Below, one piece after another: positions 25,553-34,536 of a DNA stretch of 64,000 nt. The position numbers were made by a program, and so were the translations under genes. The notes under the pieces were generated by a model. The model made no database searches. It saw nothing but the letters and a program-made list of their open reading frames with translations, and had not been told where the DNA came from. How positions within the stretch are numbered: position 1 is the first letter of the stretch; each line of letters starts with the position of its first letter. The DNA is from Verrucomicrobium sp. BvORR034 (GTDB lineage Bacteria > Verrucomicrobiota > Verrucomicrobiia > Verrucomicrobiales > Verrucomicrobiaceae), in assembly GCF_000739635.1 (NCBI RefSeq), contig NZ_BATQ01000041.1, positions 156,126 to 220,125 of the forward strand, written 5' to 3'.

Positions 25553-25567
25553 TGGCATGACTCCTGC
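25553..25567 (+). promoter_or_regulatory. Sigma-54 promoter for sfnG
   Basis: TGGCAT-GACTC-CTGC. GG and GC are correctly spaced. Predicted start near 25579, giving a leader of about 147 bases. Confidence 0.6.
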
Positions 25568-25725
25568 CATTGTTTCACTGGCAGCAGTTTCTGCGCGCCT
25601 CCAGTTCCTCCCATCCACCGTGGCCTCGCGGAGATGTGCCTGACAGCCCCTGTCTGGGGCCTGTGTTGAGCAGGGAATCGTGCCCCACCAGCCATTCCAT
25701 CTTCACCAAAACAAACCACATCATC

Positions 25726-26847
25726 ATGAGCCATCCCCACACCTCCAACAACGGAGACGACGGCCGCGCCCCCCTCAAGTTTGCGTACTGGGTACCGAAC
25801 GTGAGCGGCGGACTCGTCATCAGCAACATCGAGCAGCGCACCAGCTGGGACATCGACTACAACCGCAAGCTCGCCCAGATCGCCGAGCAGAGCGGCTTTG
25901 ACTACGCCCTGAGCCAGATCCGTTTCACGGCAGGTTATGGGGCGGAGTACCAGCATGAGCCTCTCGTCTTCAGTCACGCCCTGCTGGCTGCCACAGAGAA
26001 GCTGAAGCTCATCGTCGCGCTGCTGCCCGGCCCCTGGGAGCCAGCGGTGGCGGCCAAGCAGCTGGCCACGCTGGACCAGATCACCGGCGGGCGTGTGGCC
26101 ATCAACGTGGTGAGCGGCTGGTTCCGCGGGGAGTTCGCCGCCATCGGCCAGCCCTGGCTGGACCACGATGAGCGCTACCGCCGCAGTGAGGAGTTCATCC
26201 GTGCGCTCAAGGGCATCTGGACGGAGGAGAGCTTCACCTTCAGGGGCGACTTCTACCGGTTTAACAATTATTCCCTGAAACCCAAGCCGCTCCAGCAACC
26301 GCATCCGGAGATCTTTCAGGGCGGCAGCTCCCGTGCGGCGCGGGACATGGCCTCCCGCGTGAGCGACTGGTACTTCACCAACGGCAACACACCTGAGGGA
26401 CACAAGACCCAGATCGATGATCTGCGTGCCAAGGCCGCTGCCAATGGCCGGTCGGTAAAGATCGGGGTGAATGCGTTTGTTATCGCCCGCGACACCGAGG
26501 AGGAAGCCCGCGCGGTGCTGCAGGAGATCATCGACAAGGCCAACCCCGAGGCGGTGCACGGCTTCGAGCACGAGGTGCGCAATGCCGGCAAGGCCTCCCC
26601 TGAAGGCGAGGGGAACTGGGCCAAGTCCACCTTCGAGGACCTGGTGCAGTACAACGATGGCTTCAAGACCAACCTGATCGGAACTCCGCGCCAGATCGCG
26701 GAACGCATCGTGAACCTCAAGCGCATCGGCGTGGATCTCATCCTCACGGCCTTTCTCCACTTCCAGGAGGAGGTGGAGTATTTTGGCAAGCATGTCCTTC
26801 CCCTGGTGCGTGAGCTTGAGGCAGAACCTGCACCTCAGGCTGCCTAG
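25726..26847 (+). CDS. sfnG: FMNH2-dependent dimethylsulfone monooxygenase
   Basis: 373 residues of the luciferase-like TIM-barrel family. SfnG oxidises dimethylsulfone to methanesulfinate with reduced FMN. It matches the family closely along its length, with FAYWVPNVSGGLVISNIEQR, IRFTAGYGAEYQHE, NVVSGWFRGEF, WLDHDERYRRSEEFI, IFQGGSSRAARDMA and SDWYFTNGNTPE. The ATG at 25726 is used because conserved sequence starts shortly after it; upstream frame extension has no family match. ssuE follows 138 bp downstream and can supply reduced FMN. Confidence 0.93.
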   Translation: MSHPHTSNNGDDGRAPLKFAYWVPNVSGGLVISNIEQRTSWDIDYNRKLAQIAEQSGFDYALSQIRFTAGYGAEYQHEPLVFSHALLAATEKLKLIVALLPGPWEPAVAAKQLATLDQITGGRVAINVVSGWFRGEFAAIGQPWLDHDERYRRSEEFIRALKGIWTEESFTFRGDFYRFNNYSLKPKPLQQPHPEIFQGGSSRAARDMASRVSDWYFTNGNTPEGHKTQIDDLRAKAAANGRSVKIGVNAFVIARDTEEEARAVLQEIIDKANPEAVHGFEHEVRNAGKASPEGEGNWAKSTFEDLVQYNDGFKTNLIGTPRQIAERIVNLKRIGVDLILTAFLHFQEEVEYFGKHVLPLVRELEAEPAPQAA

Positions 26848-26985
26848 TGCTGTGAGTGGACCGCTATCTTCGAGGCAGGCCGTGTTCCTCTACGCAGCCT
26901 GTCCCCAGGAGAGTCCCGGGTCATCATCAACACTTGGTTAGTCCAGAACCCGACATCCATCTCCACTCGTAAATGTACTCTTCCC

Positions 26986-27525
26986 ATGTCCGACGTCTTG
27001 TTGATCTCTGGTAGCCCGGCTCAAAAATCCCGTTCCTCCCTCCTGCTGGCATTCGCTGCCAGCACGCTCGAAGCCTGGAATGTCTCCAACGAGACGGTGA
27101 GCATTCTCGACTTCTCCGCGGAGGATCTCATTCAGGCCCGTTATGAGAGTGAGTCCTTTGCCGCATTCAAGGCCAAGGTGGAGGCCGCCAGGGCGATCAT
27201 CATCGCCACCCCCATCTACAAGGGCTCCTTCACGGGCGGTCTGAAGGCGTTGCTCGACATCCTGCCCCAGAACTCGCTGCGCGGCAAGACCATCGTCCCC
27301 ATCGCCACGGCGGGCACCCAGGCCCATCTTCTGGCCATTGATTATTCCCTGAAACCCGTGCTCTCCGTGCTGGGGGCCACCGATCTGCGCCAGGGGGGGT
27401 TCGTCGTGGACACCCAGTTTCACTACACGGACACCGGCTTCCGGCTGGATGACCACCTGCAGGAGCGCTTCGACACCAGCCTGGGGCGTCTGGCCGTGAC
27501 GCTGAAGGCTCAGGTGCAGGTTTGA
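26986..27525 (+). CDS. ssuE: NADPH-dependent FMN reductase (SsuE/MsuE family)
   Basis: 179 residues, flavodoxin-like fold: phosphate-binding loop GSPAQKSRSS near residue 9, ATPIYKGSFTGGLKALLD and PIATAGTQAHLLAIDYSLKP, which are signatures of the SsuE/MsuE branch. It supplies FMNH2 to SsuD, SfnG and the SfnC-like enzyme in the cytoplasm. It has no visible promoter of its own and probably depends on the sfnG promoter. Confidence 0.9.
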   Translation: MSDVLLISGSPAQKSRSSLLLAFAASTLEAWNVSNETVSILDFSAEDLIQARYESESFAAFKAKVEAARAIIIATPIYKGSFTGGLKALLDILPQNSLRGKTIVPIATAGTQAHLLAIDYSLKPVLSVLGATDLRQGGFVVDTQFHYTDTGFRLDDHLQERFDTSLGRLAVTLKAQVQV

Positions 27526-27658
27526 TCCTGCCGCGGCGCGAGTTCGCAAGAAGGGGCCTGCGTTCACCGCAGCAGCCTGCGGGGTGCGGCCCCTGCCTGC
27601 CGCACCTTATTTCATCAGACCCTCCTCTTTACAGCCCAACCACCCACATCTGTACAGT

Positions 27659-28867
27659 ATGTTTGTCATTGAATCGCTCGCGGAGAAACCGCCATCCAGG
27701 CCCAATCGATCCCACCCGCTGGAAATCGCCGAACGGCTCGCTGGAGAGTTCGCGCAGACGGCTGTGGAGCGGGACAAGCGGGGCGGGACGGCCAAGGCCG
27801 AGCGGGACCAGCTGCGGGAAAGCGGGCTGCTCAATCTGTTGATCCCCACCAGTGAGGGGGGGCTGGGGGCGGAGTGGCCGGAGATCTTTCGCATCATCCG
27901 CCTCTTTGCCCGGGTGGACAGCTCCATTGCCCATCTCTTCGGCTTTCAGCACCTCATGCTGGCCACGGTGGAGCTTTTCGGCACGGAGGCGCAGCGCCGT
28001 CACTACTACACGCAGACGGTCGCCAACAACTGGTTCTGGGGCAATGCGCTCAATCCCCTGGATGTGCACACCACCGTCTCGTGGAAAGGGGACAAGCGTG
28101 TGGTCAATGGCCGCAAGGGCTTTGCCTCCGGATCGGCGGATGCGGATGCGCTCATCGTCTCCGCCGTGGAGCCGGGCAATCCCAGGCTGCTCATCGCCGC
28201 TGTGCCTCTGCCGCGTGAGGGAGTGGCCGTGCGGGGCGACTGGGACAATATGGGCCAGCGCCAGACGGACAGCGGCACGGTGGAGTTCGCCGATGCCGTG
28301 CTGGAGGACGAGGAAATATTGCGCAGCCCCGGACCGCTGGGCAGCACCCGCGCCACGCTGCGGCCCTGCATTGCCCAGCTCATCTTTTCCAACATCTTTC
28401 TGGGCATCGCCGAGGGGGCCTTCAATGAAGCGCGGACCTACACCTCCGCGCAGACGCGCTCGTGGATCACGTCCAATGTGGAGACCCCGCAGGAGGATCC
28501 CTACATCCTCCGGCACTATGGCGAGATCTATGCCCAGCTCCAGGCTGCCAAGCTGGTGACGGATCGTGCGGGCGACTCCTTCCAGCGGGCCTGGGAGATT
28601 GGCGATGCCATCACGGAGAACCATCGCGGCCGCGCCGCGCTGGATATTGCCACGGCCAAGGTCATCACCACGCAGTCGGGGCTGGATATTGTGAACCGCA
28701 TGTTTGAGGTCATGGGTTCACGCTCCACCACCGGCTCGGCGCGGCTGGACCGCTACTGGCGGAACCTCCGCACCCAGACGCTGCATGATCCCGTGGACTA
28801 CAAACTCCGGGAGCTGGGCGACTGGTCGCTGAACCGTCGCATCCCGAACCCGTCCTTTTACTCATGA
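27659..28867 (+). CDS. SfnC/MsuC-type FMNH2-dependent monooxygenase (acyl-CoA dehydrogenase fold)
   Basis: 402 residues, related to DszC/SfnC/MsuC flavin monooxygenases. Seen are ESGLLNLLIPTSEGGLG, NWFWGNALNPLD in place of an acyl-CoA site, MGQRQTDSGTVEF, and the terminal RYWRNLRTQTLHDPV motif also seen in SfnB. In pseudomonads MsuC converts methanesulfinate to methanesulfonate, the step after SfnG; that role fits here but is inferred. The start at 27659 is preferred to an earlier one at 27584 because the family begins about there. The stop overlaps the ribBA start by 4 bases (ATGA). Confidence 0.85.
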   Translation: MFVIESLAEKPPSRPNRSHPLEIAERLAGEFAQTAVERDKRGGTAKAERDQLRESGLLNLLIPTSEGGLGAEWPEIFRIIRLFARVDSSIAHLFGFQHLMLATVELFGTEAQRRHYYTQTVANNWFWGNALNPLDVHTTVSWKGDKRVVNGRKGFASGSADADALIVSAVEPGNPRLLIAAVPLPREGVAVRGDWDNMGQRQTDSGTVEFADAVLEDEEILRSPGPLGSTRATLRPCIAQLIFSNIFLGIAEGAFNEARTYTSAQTRSWITSNVETPQEDPYILRHYGEIYAQLQAAKLVTDRAGDSFQRAWEIGDAITENHRGRAALDIATAKVITTQSGLDIVNRMFEVMGSRSTTGSARLDRYWRNLRTQTLHDPVDYKLRELGDWSLNRRIPNPSFYS

Positions 28868-30096
28868 GCATCAGCCCCAGTTGGTCCAGCCCGGTGGAGC
28901 ACGCCCTCGCCGCGATCGCGCGCGGTGAGCTGGTGGTGGTGGCGGATGACGCCAGCCGTGAGAATGAGGGGGACATCATCCTGGCCGCAGAGAAGGCCAC
29001 GGCGGAGAAGCTCGCCTTCATGGTGCGGCACACCAGCGGCGTCGTCTGCGTGGCCCTCTCACCCGAGCGGCTGCGGCAGCTGCACCTTCCGCTGATGGTT
29101 GAGGAAAATACGGAATCTCATCGAACCGCTTTCACCGTCACGGTGGACTGGAAGTACGGCACCACCACCGGCATCTCGGCGGCGGATCGCAGCCGTACCA
29201 TCCGCGCCCTGGCGGATCCCTCTGCCACTGCGGATGGCTTTGCCCGCCCGGGGCACATCTTCCCCCTGCGCGCTCATCCTCGTGGTGTGCTCAGTCGTCC
29301 GGGGCATACTGAGGCGGCGGCGGATCTGGCTGAGCTGGCGGGCCTGCATCGCGCCGGGGTGCTGTGTGAGCTGGTGAATGACGATGGCTCGATGATGCGC
29401 GGCGCGCAGTTGACGGACTTTGCCCGGCAGCATGGCCTGCCCTTCCTCTCCATTGCCGATCTCATCGCCTGGCGTCGGCAGAATGAGGCGGTGGTGCGTC
29501 TCACCGCCTCGGCCCGTCTGCCCACCAAGCACGGCGTCTTCACCGCGCACACCTTTCTCTCTTTGCTGGATGGCGTCGAGCATGTGGCCCTGGTGAAAGG
29601 GGACGTCACCAGCAGGGAGGATGTGCTGGTGAGAGTGCACTCCGAGTGTCTCACCGGAGACATCCTCGGCTCATTGCGCTGCGATTGCGGCCAGCAGCTC
29701 GATCTTGCCCTGCAACGGATCGCTCAAGCGGGCGAGGGCGTGGTGGTCTATCTCCGGGGGCATGAGGGGCGCGGCATCGGTCTGACCCACAAGCTCAAGG
29801 CTTATGCCCTGCAGGACACGGGGCTGGATACCGTGGAGGCAAATCTCGACCTGGGCCTGCCTGTGGACTCACGCAGCTATGATGTGGGCGCGCAAATCCT
29901 CACGCACCTCGGCCTCACCTCCATCCATCTCATGAGCAATAACCCGGCGAAGTTCACCGAGCTCTCCGGCTACCGCATCAAGATCACCAAGCGCATCCCC
30001 TTGATCACCGCTCCAAATCATGAGAACCTGTCTTACTTGCACACCAAGCAGCAGAAACTCGGGCACAGCCTGAATCTGCCCGTCACAGCCGCCTGA
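28864..30096 (+). CDS. ribBA: RibBA: DHBP synthase / GTP cyclohydrolase II
   Basis: 410 residues with two riboflavin-pathway domains. The first, about 5-205, makes the 4-carbon precursor from ribulose 5-phosphate: DDASRENEGDII, HTSGVVCVAL, GHIFPLRAHPRGVLSRPGHTE in pieces. The second, about 210-405, opens GTP: VHSECLTGDILGSLRCDCG with zinc Cys ligands, YLRGHEGRGIGL and SYDVGAQIL. Its 4-base overlap with the monooxygenase gene implies translational coupling. A copy tied to an FMN-consuming operon suggests flavin supply matched to demand under sulfur starvation (inference). Confidence 0.93.
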   Translation: MSISPSWSSPVEHALAAIARGELVVVADDASRENEGDIILAAEKATAEKLAFMVRHTSGVVCVALSPERLRQLHLPLMVEENTESHRTAFTVTVDWKYGTTTGISAADRSRTIRALADPSATADGFARPGHIFPLRAHPRGVLSRPGHTEAAADLAELAGLHRAGVLCELVNDDGSMMRGAQLTDFARQHGLPFLSIADLIAWRRQNEAVVRLTASARLPTKHGVFTAHTFLSLLDGVEHVALVKGDVTSREDVLVRVHSECLTGDILGSLRCDCGQQLDLALQRIAQAGEGVVVYLRGHEGRGIGLTHKLKAYALQDTGLDTVEANLDLGLPVDSRSYDVGAQILTHLGLTSIHLMSNNPAKFTELSGYRIKITKRIPLITAPNHENLSYLHTKQQKLGHSLNLPVTAA

Positions 30097-30158
30097 ATAC
30101 CAACACCCAGGGCGCGATACACCAAGTCAGGAAAATCACCCTTAGACTTCCTTGTCGC

Positions 30159-31259
30159 ATGCCAGCACCTTCCAAGTCCGTATTGACGCTGCCGAACGTT
30201 CGCGCTCAGGCAGCGGTCCATCGGGCGAGTTTAATCGTCTTTGAGGATCCCAAGTCCCTCGCGCTCATGCAGCGCATTGAGCTCATCGCCCCCAGCGATG
30301 CCAATGCGCTGATCGTGGGCGAGACCGGTACGGGCAAGGAGATCATCGCCCGACATCTGCATGATCTGAGTGCCCGCACCCGGGGTCCGTTTGTCGCCGT
30401 GAACTGCGGGGCGTTTTCTGAGACGCTTGTGGAGAGCGAGCTCTTCGGTCATGAGCGCGGCGCCTTCACCGGTGCCACCGTCGCCAAGCCCGGATGGTTC
30501 GAGACCGCCCATGGCGGCACGCTGTTCCTGGATGAGATCGGTGATCTCCCCCTGCCTCTGCAGGTGAAGTTGCTGCGCGTGCTGCAGGAGCGCCAGGTGG
30601 TGCGCATCGGCTCGCGGAAGCCGGTGGAGATCGATGTCCGCCTGGTGGCGGCGACGAACGTGCATCTGGAGGAGGCCGTGGCCGCAGGGCGCTTCCGGGA
30701 GGATCTGTACTACCGGCTCAAAGTGGCTGCGGTGGATCTGCCATCGCTGCGGGAACGTCCTGGCGACATCCTGCCACTGGCGCGCCATTTCCTCAGGATC
30801 TATGGGGAGAGGCTCGGGGTGCGCAATGCCACACTCAGCCCCGTGGCCGAGCAGCAGCTGGTCACCGGTCACTCGTGGCCCGGGAACATCCGCGAGCTGG
30901 AAAACGTCATTCATCACGCGCTGCTTGTCAGCAAGGGGCGCGTGATCCGGCCGGAGGATCTGAACCTCGCCAGCCTGCGCCCGCGCACCGTCAGCCCTTC
31001 CAACTCAAACCATCGGGAACTGGAGGCGGAGTCGCGCTTCCGTTCGGCCTTGCTCGCCCTGTTTGAAGAGGGCGGGGAGCAGCTCCACCTGCGGGTCGAG
31101 GACCTCGTGATCAACACTGCCTACGAGTATTGCCACCGGAATCAACTCCAGACCGCCCGCCTGCTCGGCATCAGCCGGAACATCGTGCGCGCCCGTCTGG
31201 TGCAGAGTGGTCAGCTGCTCGCCATCAGGCGGCATGCGGAGACAGTGGAGACTAATTGA
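30159..31259 (+). CDS. sfnR: Sigma-54-dependent activator, SfnR type
   Basis: 366 residues: an AAA+ domain (about 25-260) with Walker [15 protein letters not shown] loop that contacts sigma-54, [11 protein letters not shown]alker B, and [21 protein letters not shown]; then a C-terminal Fis-type helix-turn-helix ([20 protein letters not shown]). There is no N-terminal sensor or receiver domain, as in pseudomonad SfnR, whose level is set by transcription. It lies 62 bp after ribBA, and is the natural activator of the five -24/-12 promoters listed for this locus. Confidence 0.88.
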   Translation: MPAPSKSVLTLPNVRAQAAVHRASLIVFEDPKSLALMQRIELIAPSDANALIVGETGTGKEIIARHLHDLSARTRGPFVAVNCGAFSETLVESELFGHERGAFTGATVAKPGWFETAHGGTLFLDEIGDLPLPLQVKLLRVLQERQVVRIGSRKPVEIDVRLVAATNVHLEEAVAAGRFREDLYYRLKVAAVDLPSLRERPGDILPLARHFLRIYGERLGVRNATLSPVAEQQLVTGHSWPGNIRELENVIHHALLVSKGRVIRPEDLNLASLRPRTVSPSNSNHRELEAESRFRSALLALFEEGGEQLHLRVEDLVINTAYEYCHRNQLQTARLLGISRNIVRARLVQSGQLLAIRRHAETVETN

Positions 31260-31691
31260 GTGAATCGAGGGGAGGGGCACATTGGATCGATGAAACGCCT
31301 GTTGGCAATCCAGCCGTCACAACACGGATTCCGTTACCGTCTCTTTCAGACCTGCTGCCTGCGTAAAGGACTTACCTATTGCGACCCAAATCTGGCTTGC
31401 GATTTTACAGCGTGAGGCTGTACACGATCAAGATGAAGACCGGACCCGAGCAACGCCATCTTGCGCAAGGCCATGTCGAAGGCAGTGAATCTGTCGTATT
31501 GTGGCGGGCGGGTCATCCTGACTGTGTTTTCAAACGCAGCGAGTTTGTTTCCTTCCGCTATGAGGCCGCCTCAGGCAATCACATGGGCCGCAAGCACAAG
31601 CCACGCGAGGGCTCGTAGTGGAGCGTTTGGGCTGTTGAGTTGCCTTGCAGGATACGGCGAAATTTGCGACACCCCATCACGGCATAAACCG
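31260..31691. other. Intergenic stretch between two convergent sigma-54 activators
   Basis: 432 bases. A 79-codon frame with a TTG start exists (31379-31618), but composition and lack of any family feature argue against it. No hairpin terminator or repeat stands out. Confidence 0.4.
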
Positions 31692-33074
31692 CTATGATCG
31701 GCCTTTGGGCTTTGGTCTATCGAGGCCGTAGCTCTTGATTTTGTACTGGAGGGTCCGACGACTGATCCCCAGAATGTCGGCGGCTTCCTGCCGATTTGAG
31801 GTGCACTTGAGGAGGGTTTGTCTGATCAGCTCGGATTCCACCTGGGAAATGGTCATGCCGGGTTGAATCGTAAATCCCAGCCGTTTTCTGTCTGACTGGA
31901 CAACGTCATCGGGAATCTGCTCCTTTCCGATCACGTTCTGCGTCACTGTGACAGCAAGACGTTCTACCAGGTTGCGCAACTGCCGGACATTTCCCGGCCA
32001 GGGCAGGGTTTGAAACAGGGACACAACTTCCTGCGAAAACCTCTTCGGGCGGCGTTGGTGTTTGGCGCAGAAGTGCTTTGCGAAGGATGACATCAGGTCG
32101 GGGATGTCCTGCACCCTTTCTCTAAGGGGAGGGGGGCTGATGGTGACAATGTTCAACCGATAGTAGAGATCATCGCGAAACCGGCCTTTTTCACACTCTT
32201 CCTGCAGGCGTTTGTTGGTCGCCGCGATGATGCGGACGTCGGCCCGCTCCAGTTTTGTGCCCCCGATGGGACGGTACATGCCGTCCTCCAGCACTCTGAG
32301 GAGATCGCCCTGGCCTTTGGTGGAAAGATCTCCAATTTCATCCAGAAACAGCGTGCCACCATGGGCCAGGCGGAACCGTCCCTGTCTGTCGCCGACCGCT
32401 CCCGTAAAGGCCCCGCGGACATGGCCAAATAGCTCCGCTTCGATCAGACTGTCCGGAAGCGCCGCGCAGTTTACGGCGATGAACGGCCGGGTGCGTCTCC
32501 GGCTCTTCTCGTGAATGGCCCGTGCGATGATCTCTTTGCCTGTACCGCTCTCTCCTTCGATCAATACCGTGACATCAGTTGACGACACCTTTGCGATCAG
32601 GCGGCTCACGGCTTGCATGGCTTCGCTTCCTCCGGCAAAGATGTCGGGATCCGAACGGCGGCGCAGGCGGATCTTGAGTTGCTGGTCTTCGGCGATCAGC
32701 GATTGATGGTCCAGGGCGTTCTGGACCGACGCCAGCAGCCTGCCTTCATCTAGCGGTGCCGTCAGGTAGTCGAACGCACCATTTTTCATGGCGCTGACGG
32801 CGGATTCGACCGTGCTGCCTTCACCGGCAAGGATGAACTGGGTGTCGGGCGCGAGACTGCGAAGCTTTAGCATCAATGACTCAGGCGTGACCTGGCGGGC
32901 ATTGAAGGACTTTACCACCACATTGAATAGTTCGGCAGAAGCCAGATGAAGTGCGGCGGTTTCGTCTGTGGCGAGCGCGACGCGGTAGCCTGCCTTGGTC
33001 AGGATCTGGTGAATGGATCTGGCTGAAGCTGGTCTGCGATCTAACACCAGAATGTGAATCTGCGACGGATCCAT
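31692..33074 (-). CDS. NtrC-family sigma-54 activator with degenerate receiver domain
   Basis: 460 residues: a receiver-like domain (about 5-125), AAA+ domain (about 145-380) with [27 protein letters not shown] and FRDDLYYRLNIV, and a Fis-type helix-turn-helix at the end (RQEAADILGISRRTLQYKI). The receiver has lost its phosphorylation set. The phospho-acceptor Asp position is Lys (VVVKSF, K55), the conserved Thr is Ala, and the conserved Lys before Pro is Ala (LTAPLD, A106). So it is probably regulated by something other than phosphorylation. No partner kinase is adjacent; it converges on sfnR. Confidence 0.88.
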   Translation of the reverse strand: MDPSQIHILVLDRRPASARSIHQILTKAGYRVALATDETAALHLASAELFNVVVKSFNARQVTPESLMLKLRSLAPDTQFILAGEGSTVESAVSAMKNGAFDYLTAPLDEGRLLASVQNALDHQSLIAEDQQLKIRLRRRSDPDIFAGGSEAMQAVSRLIAKVSSTDVTVLIEGESGTGKEIIARAIHEKSRRRTRPFIAVNCAALPDSLIEAELFGHVRGAFTGAVGDRQGRFRLAHGGTLFLDEIGDLSTKGQGDLLRVLEDGMYRPIGGTKLERADVRIIAATNKRLQEECEKGRFRDDLYYRLNIVTISPPPLRERVQDIPDLMSSFAKHFCAKHQRRPKRFSQEVVSLFQTLPWPGNVRQLRNLVERLAVTVTQNVIGKEQIPDDVVQSDRKRLGFTIQPGMTISQVESELIRQTLLKCTSNRQEAADILGISRRTLQYKIKSYGLDRPKPKGRS

Positions 33075-33243
33075 GCGGGGTCAGAGATGCCTGCACAAAG
33101 GGGCGACAGCAAGTGCAGTATTTGCACAATTTTCAGAAAGAGACTGTCCTGTCGGGATCTCAATGTGTGCGTAAAATACTCAAGATGAGTTGATTGTGGC
33201 TTGTTGAAGGGGGTTGGCATCCAAGCTGCAAACAAGGGGAAAC

Positions 33244-34029
33244 ATGCCTCCGTTTTCCTGTGACTTATGCAACGAACCCGAACATGCCAGACTGAACCCC
33301 CGACAGTTTCACTCGGATGAAGAGTTCGACTGCATCTTGCCAGAGCAGTTTCAAAACCTTTCCCAGCGGCATTGGACGCCGGTCGGAGTTGCATTTGAAG
33401 CGGCCCGCTTCCTGGTGGACCGGCCCGGCGCCAGGGTGCTGGATGTTGGATGTGGTCTGGGGAAGTTTTGCGCAGCGGGGGCGTCCATCACCCAAGGGTA
33501 CTTTGTCGGTGTGGAGCAGAGGGGAAACCTGGTTCGCATAGCGCAGTCACTGCTGCAGCATTTTCAAATTCCAAGAGTGGAGATCGTTCAAGGAAACATT
33601 CTGGACATCGACTTTCGCCAGTTTGACGCCTTCTATCTGTTTAATCCCTTCCAGGAGAACTCGTTGCCCTCGTTCAGGATTGACTCGAGCGTGACGCTGG
33701 ACCCAAAGCTCTATGACATCTATACGGAGCACGTCTACAGGCAGTTGTCAGCGGTACCTTTGGGCACCCGGGTTGCCACCTATTGGGGGGACCAGGAAGA
33801 AATACCCGATTCATACGAGTGTGTGGAGTCGTTGTTCGATGACCGGTTGAGGTTTTGGATCAAGAAGCGGCGCCATGCTTTGCTGGCCTGCGCCGGTGTG
33901 GGGGCGGTCAACCGATCGCGTGGCGCATCCCCATCAGTTCAACGTGGGTATACGAACCAGGAAAAGACCCTGCTGGGGTCCTGGTCGTTTGATCCGAGGT
34001 TGGGGAGCCCTGCGGTATCAATGGCCTGA
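33244..34029 (+). CDS. Class I SAM-dependent methyltransferase
   Basis: 261 residues from the ATG at 33244, which has AGGGG a few bases upstream (an earlier TTG at 33214 is less likely). Motif I is VLDVGCGLGKFC, followed by FVGVEQRGNLV for the ribose-binding acidic position and QGNILDIDF. An N-terminal SCDLCNEPEHARL has a CxxC pair that could bind metal. The YLFNPF motif takes the place of the NPPY-type loop. Substrate unknown. It diverges from the degenerate-receiver activator. Confidence 0.75.
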   Translation: MPPFSCDLCNEPEHARLNPRQFHSDEEFDCILPEQFQNLSQRHWTPVGVAFEAARFLVDRPGARVLDVGCGLGKFCAAGASITQGYFVGVEQRGNLVRIAQSLLQHFQIPRVEIVQGNILDIDFRQFDAFYLFNPFQENSLPSFRIDSSVTLDPKLYDIYTEHVYRQLSAVPLGTRVATYWGDQEEIPDSYECVESLFDDRLRFWIKKRRHALLACAGVGAVNRSRGASPSVQRGYTNQEKTLLGSWSFDPRLGSPAVSMA

Positions 34030-34076
34030 ACCCGGTGCCTCCTCTTCATCACCATCTACCAGCTCAAATACCGGCT

Positions 34077-34442
34077 ATGGATGACCTCTACAGTGATCTG
34101 AACAACTCCAGGCGTGGAAACTCATTCATCTGCTCGTTCCTTGTGGAGCAGGACATGATCGTTGCGGTCAAGTACTGGCTGAATTCTTGTGAAGCACAGC
34201 ACCTGGCGGTCGAGTTCGAAGCTGCCCTTCAGGCTGAAGGCACCAGGCTGAACCGAAAAGGAGCCCTGCATCACGTCCTGCGCCTCACACCCCGGCTGTT
34301 GGTCAAACTCCTTCTGTTCGCACGGCGTGATGATATCAACCTAGCCAATGAAACAGAGGTGGGGATTGGCATTGGTCAGATCCGGGCGCGTATCGAAACA
34401 TGGGCGCTGGCGTGGATGTCACTTCGGGATGTCTACCTCTAG
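34077..34442 (+). CDS. Hypothetical protein
   Basis: 121 residues from the ATG at 34077, or 135 from a GTG at 34035 that lies 5 bases after the methyltransferase stop. The sequence is soluble, with Leu/Arg-rich helices (HHVLRLTPRLLVKLLLFARR). No family recognised. Close spacing suggests it is co-transcribed with the methyltransferase. Confidence 0.45.
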   Translation: MDDLYSDLNNSRRGNSFICSFLVEQDMIVAVKYWLNSCEAQHLAVEFEAALQAEGTRLNRKGALHHVLRLTPRLLVKLLLFARRDDINLANETEVGIGIGQIRARIETWALAWMSLRDVYL

Positions 34443-34536
34443 GCCGGGAGGGACCAGAAGGGTGTCGTTTCATGAAGCGCGGCGGATCGTTGCTGGCGCG
34501 AGCAACTGGTAGGGTTCACCTCCCACAACTTTTCTC

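Noticed and set aside
31379..31618. A 79-codon frame starting with TTG between the two sigma-54 activators
   Set aside because: No ribosome binding site, unusual composition and no family feature.
34035..34076. GTG start extending the hypothetical protein upstream
   Set aside because: The added residues (PPLHHHLPAQ) look non-native, and the ATG at 34077 is as good. Left open rather than annotated.
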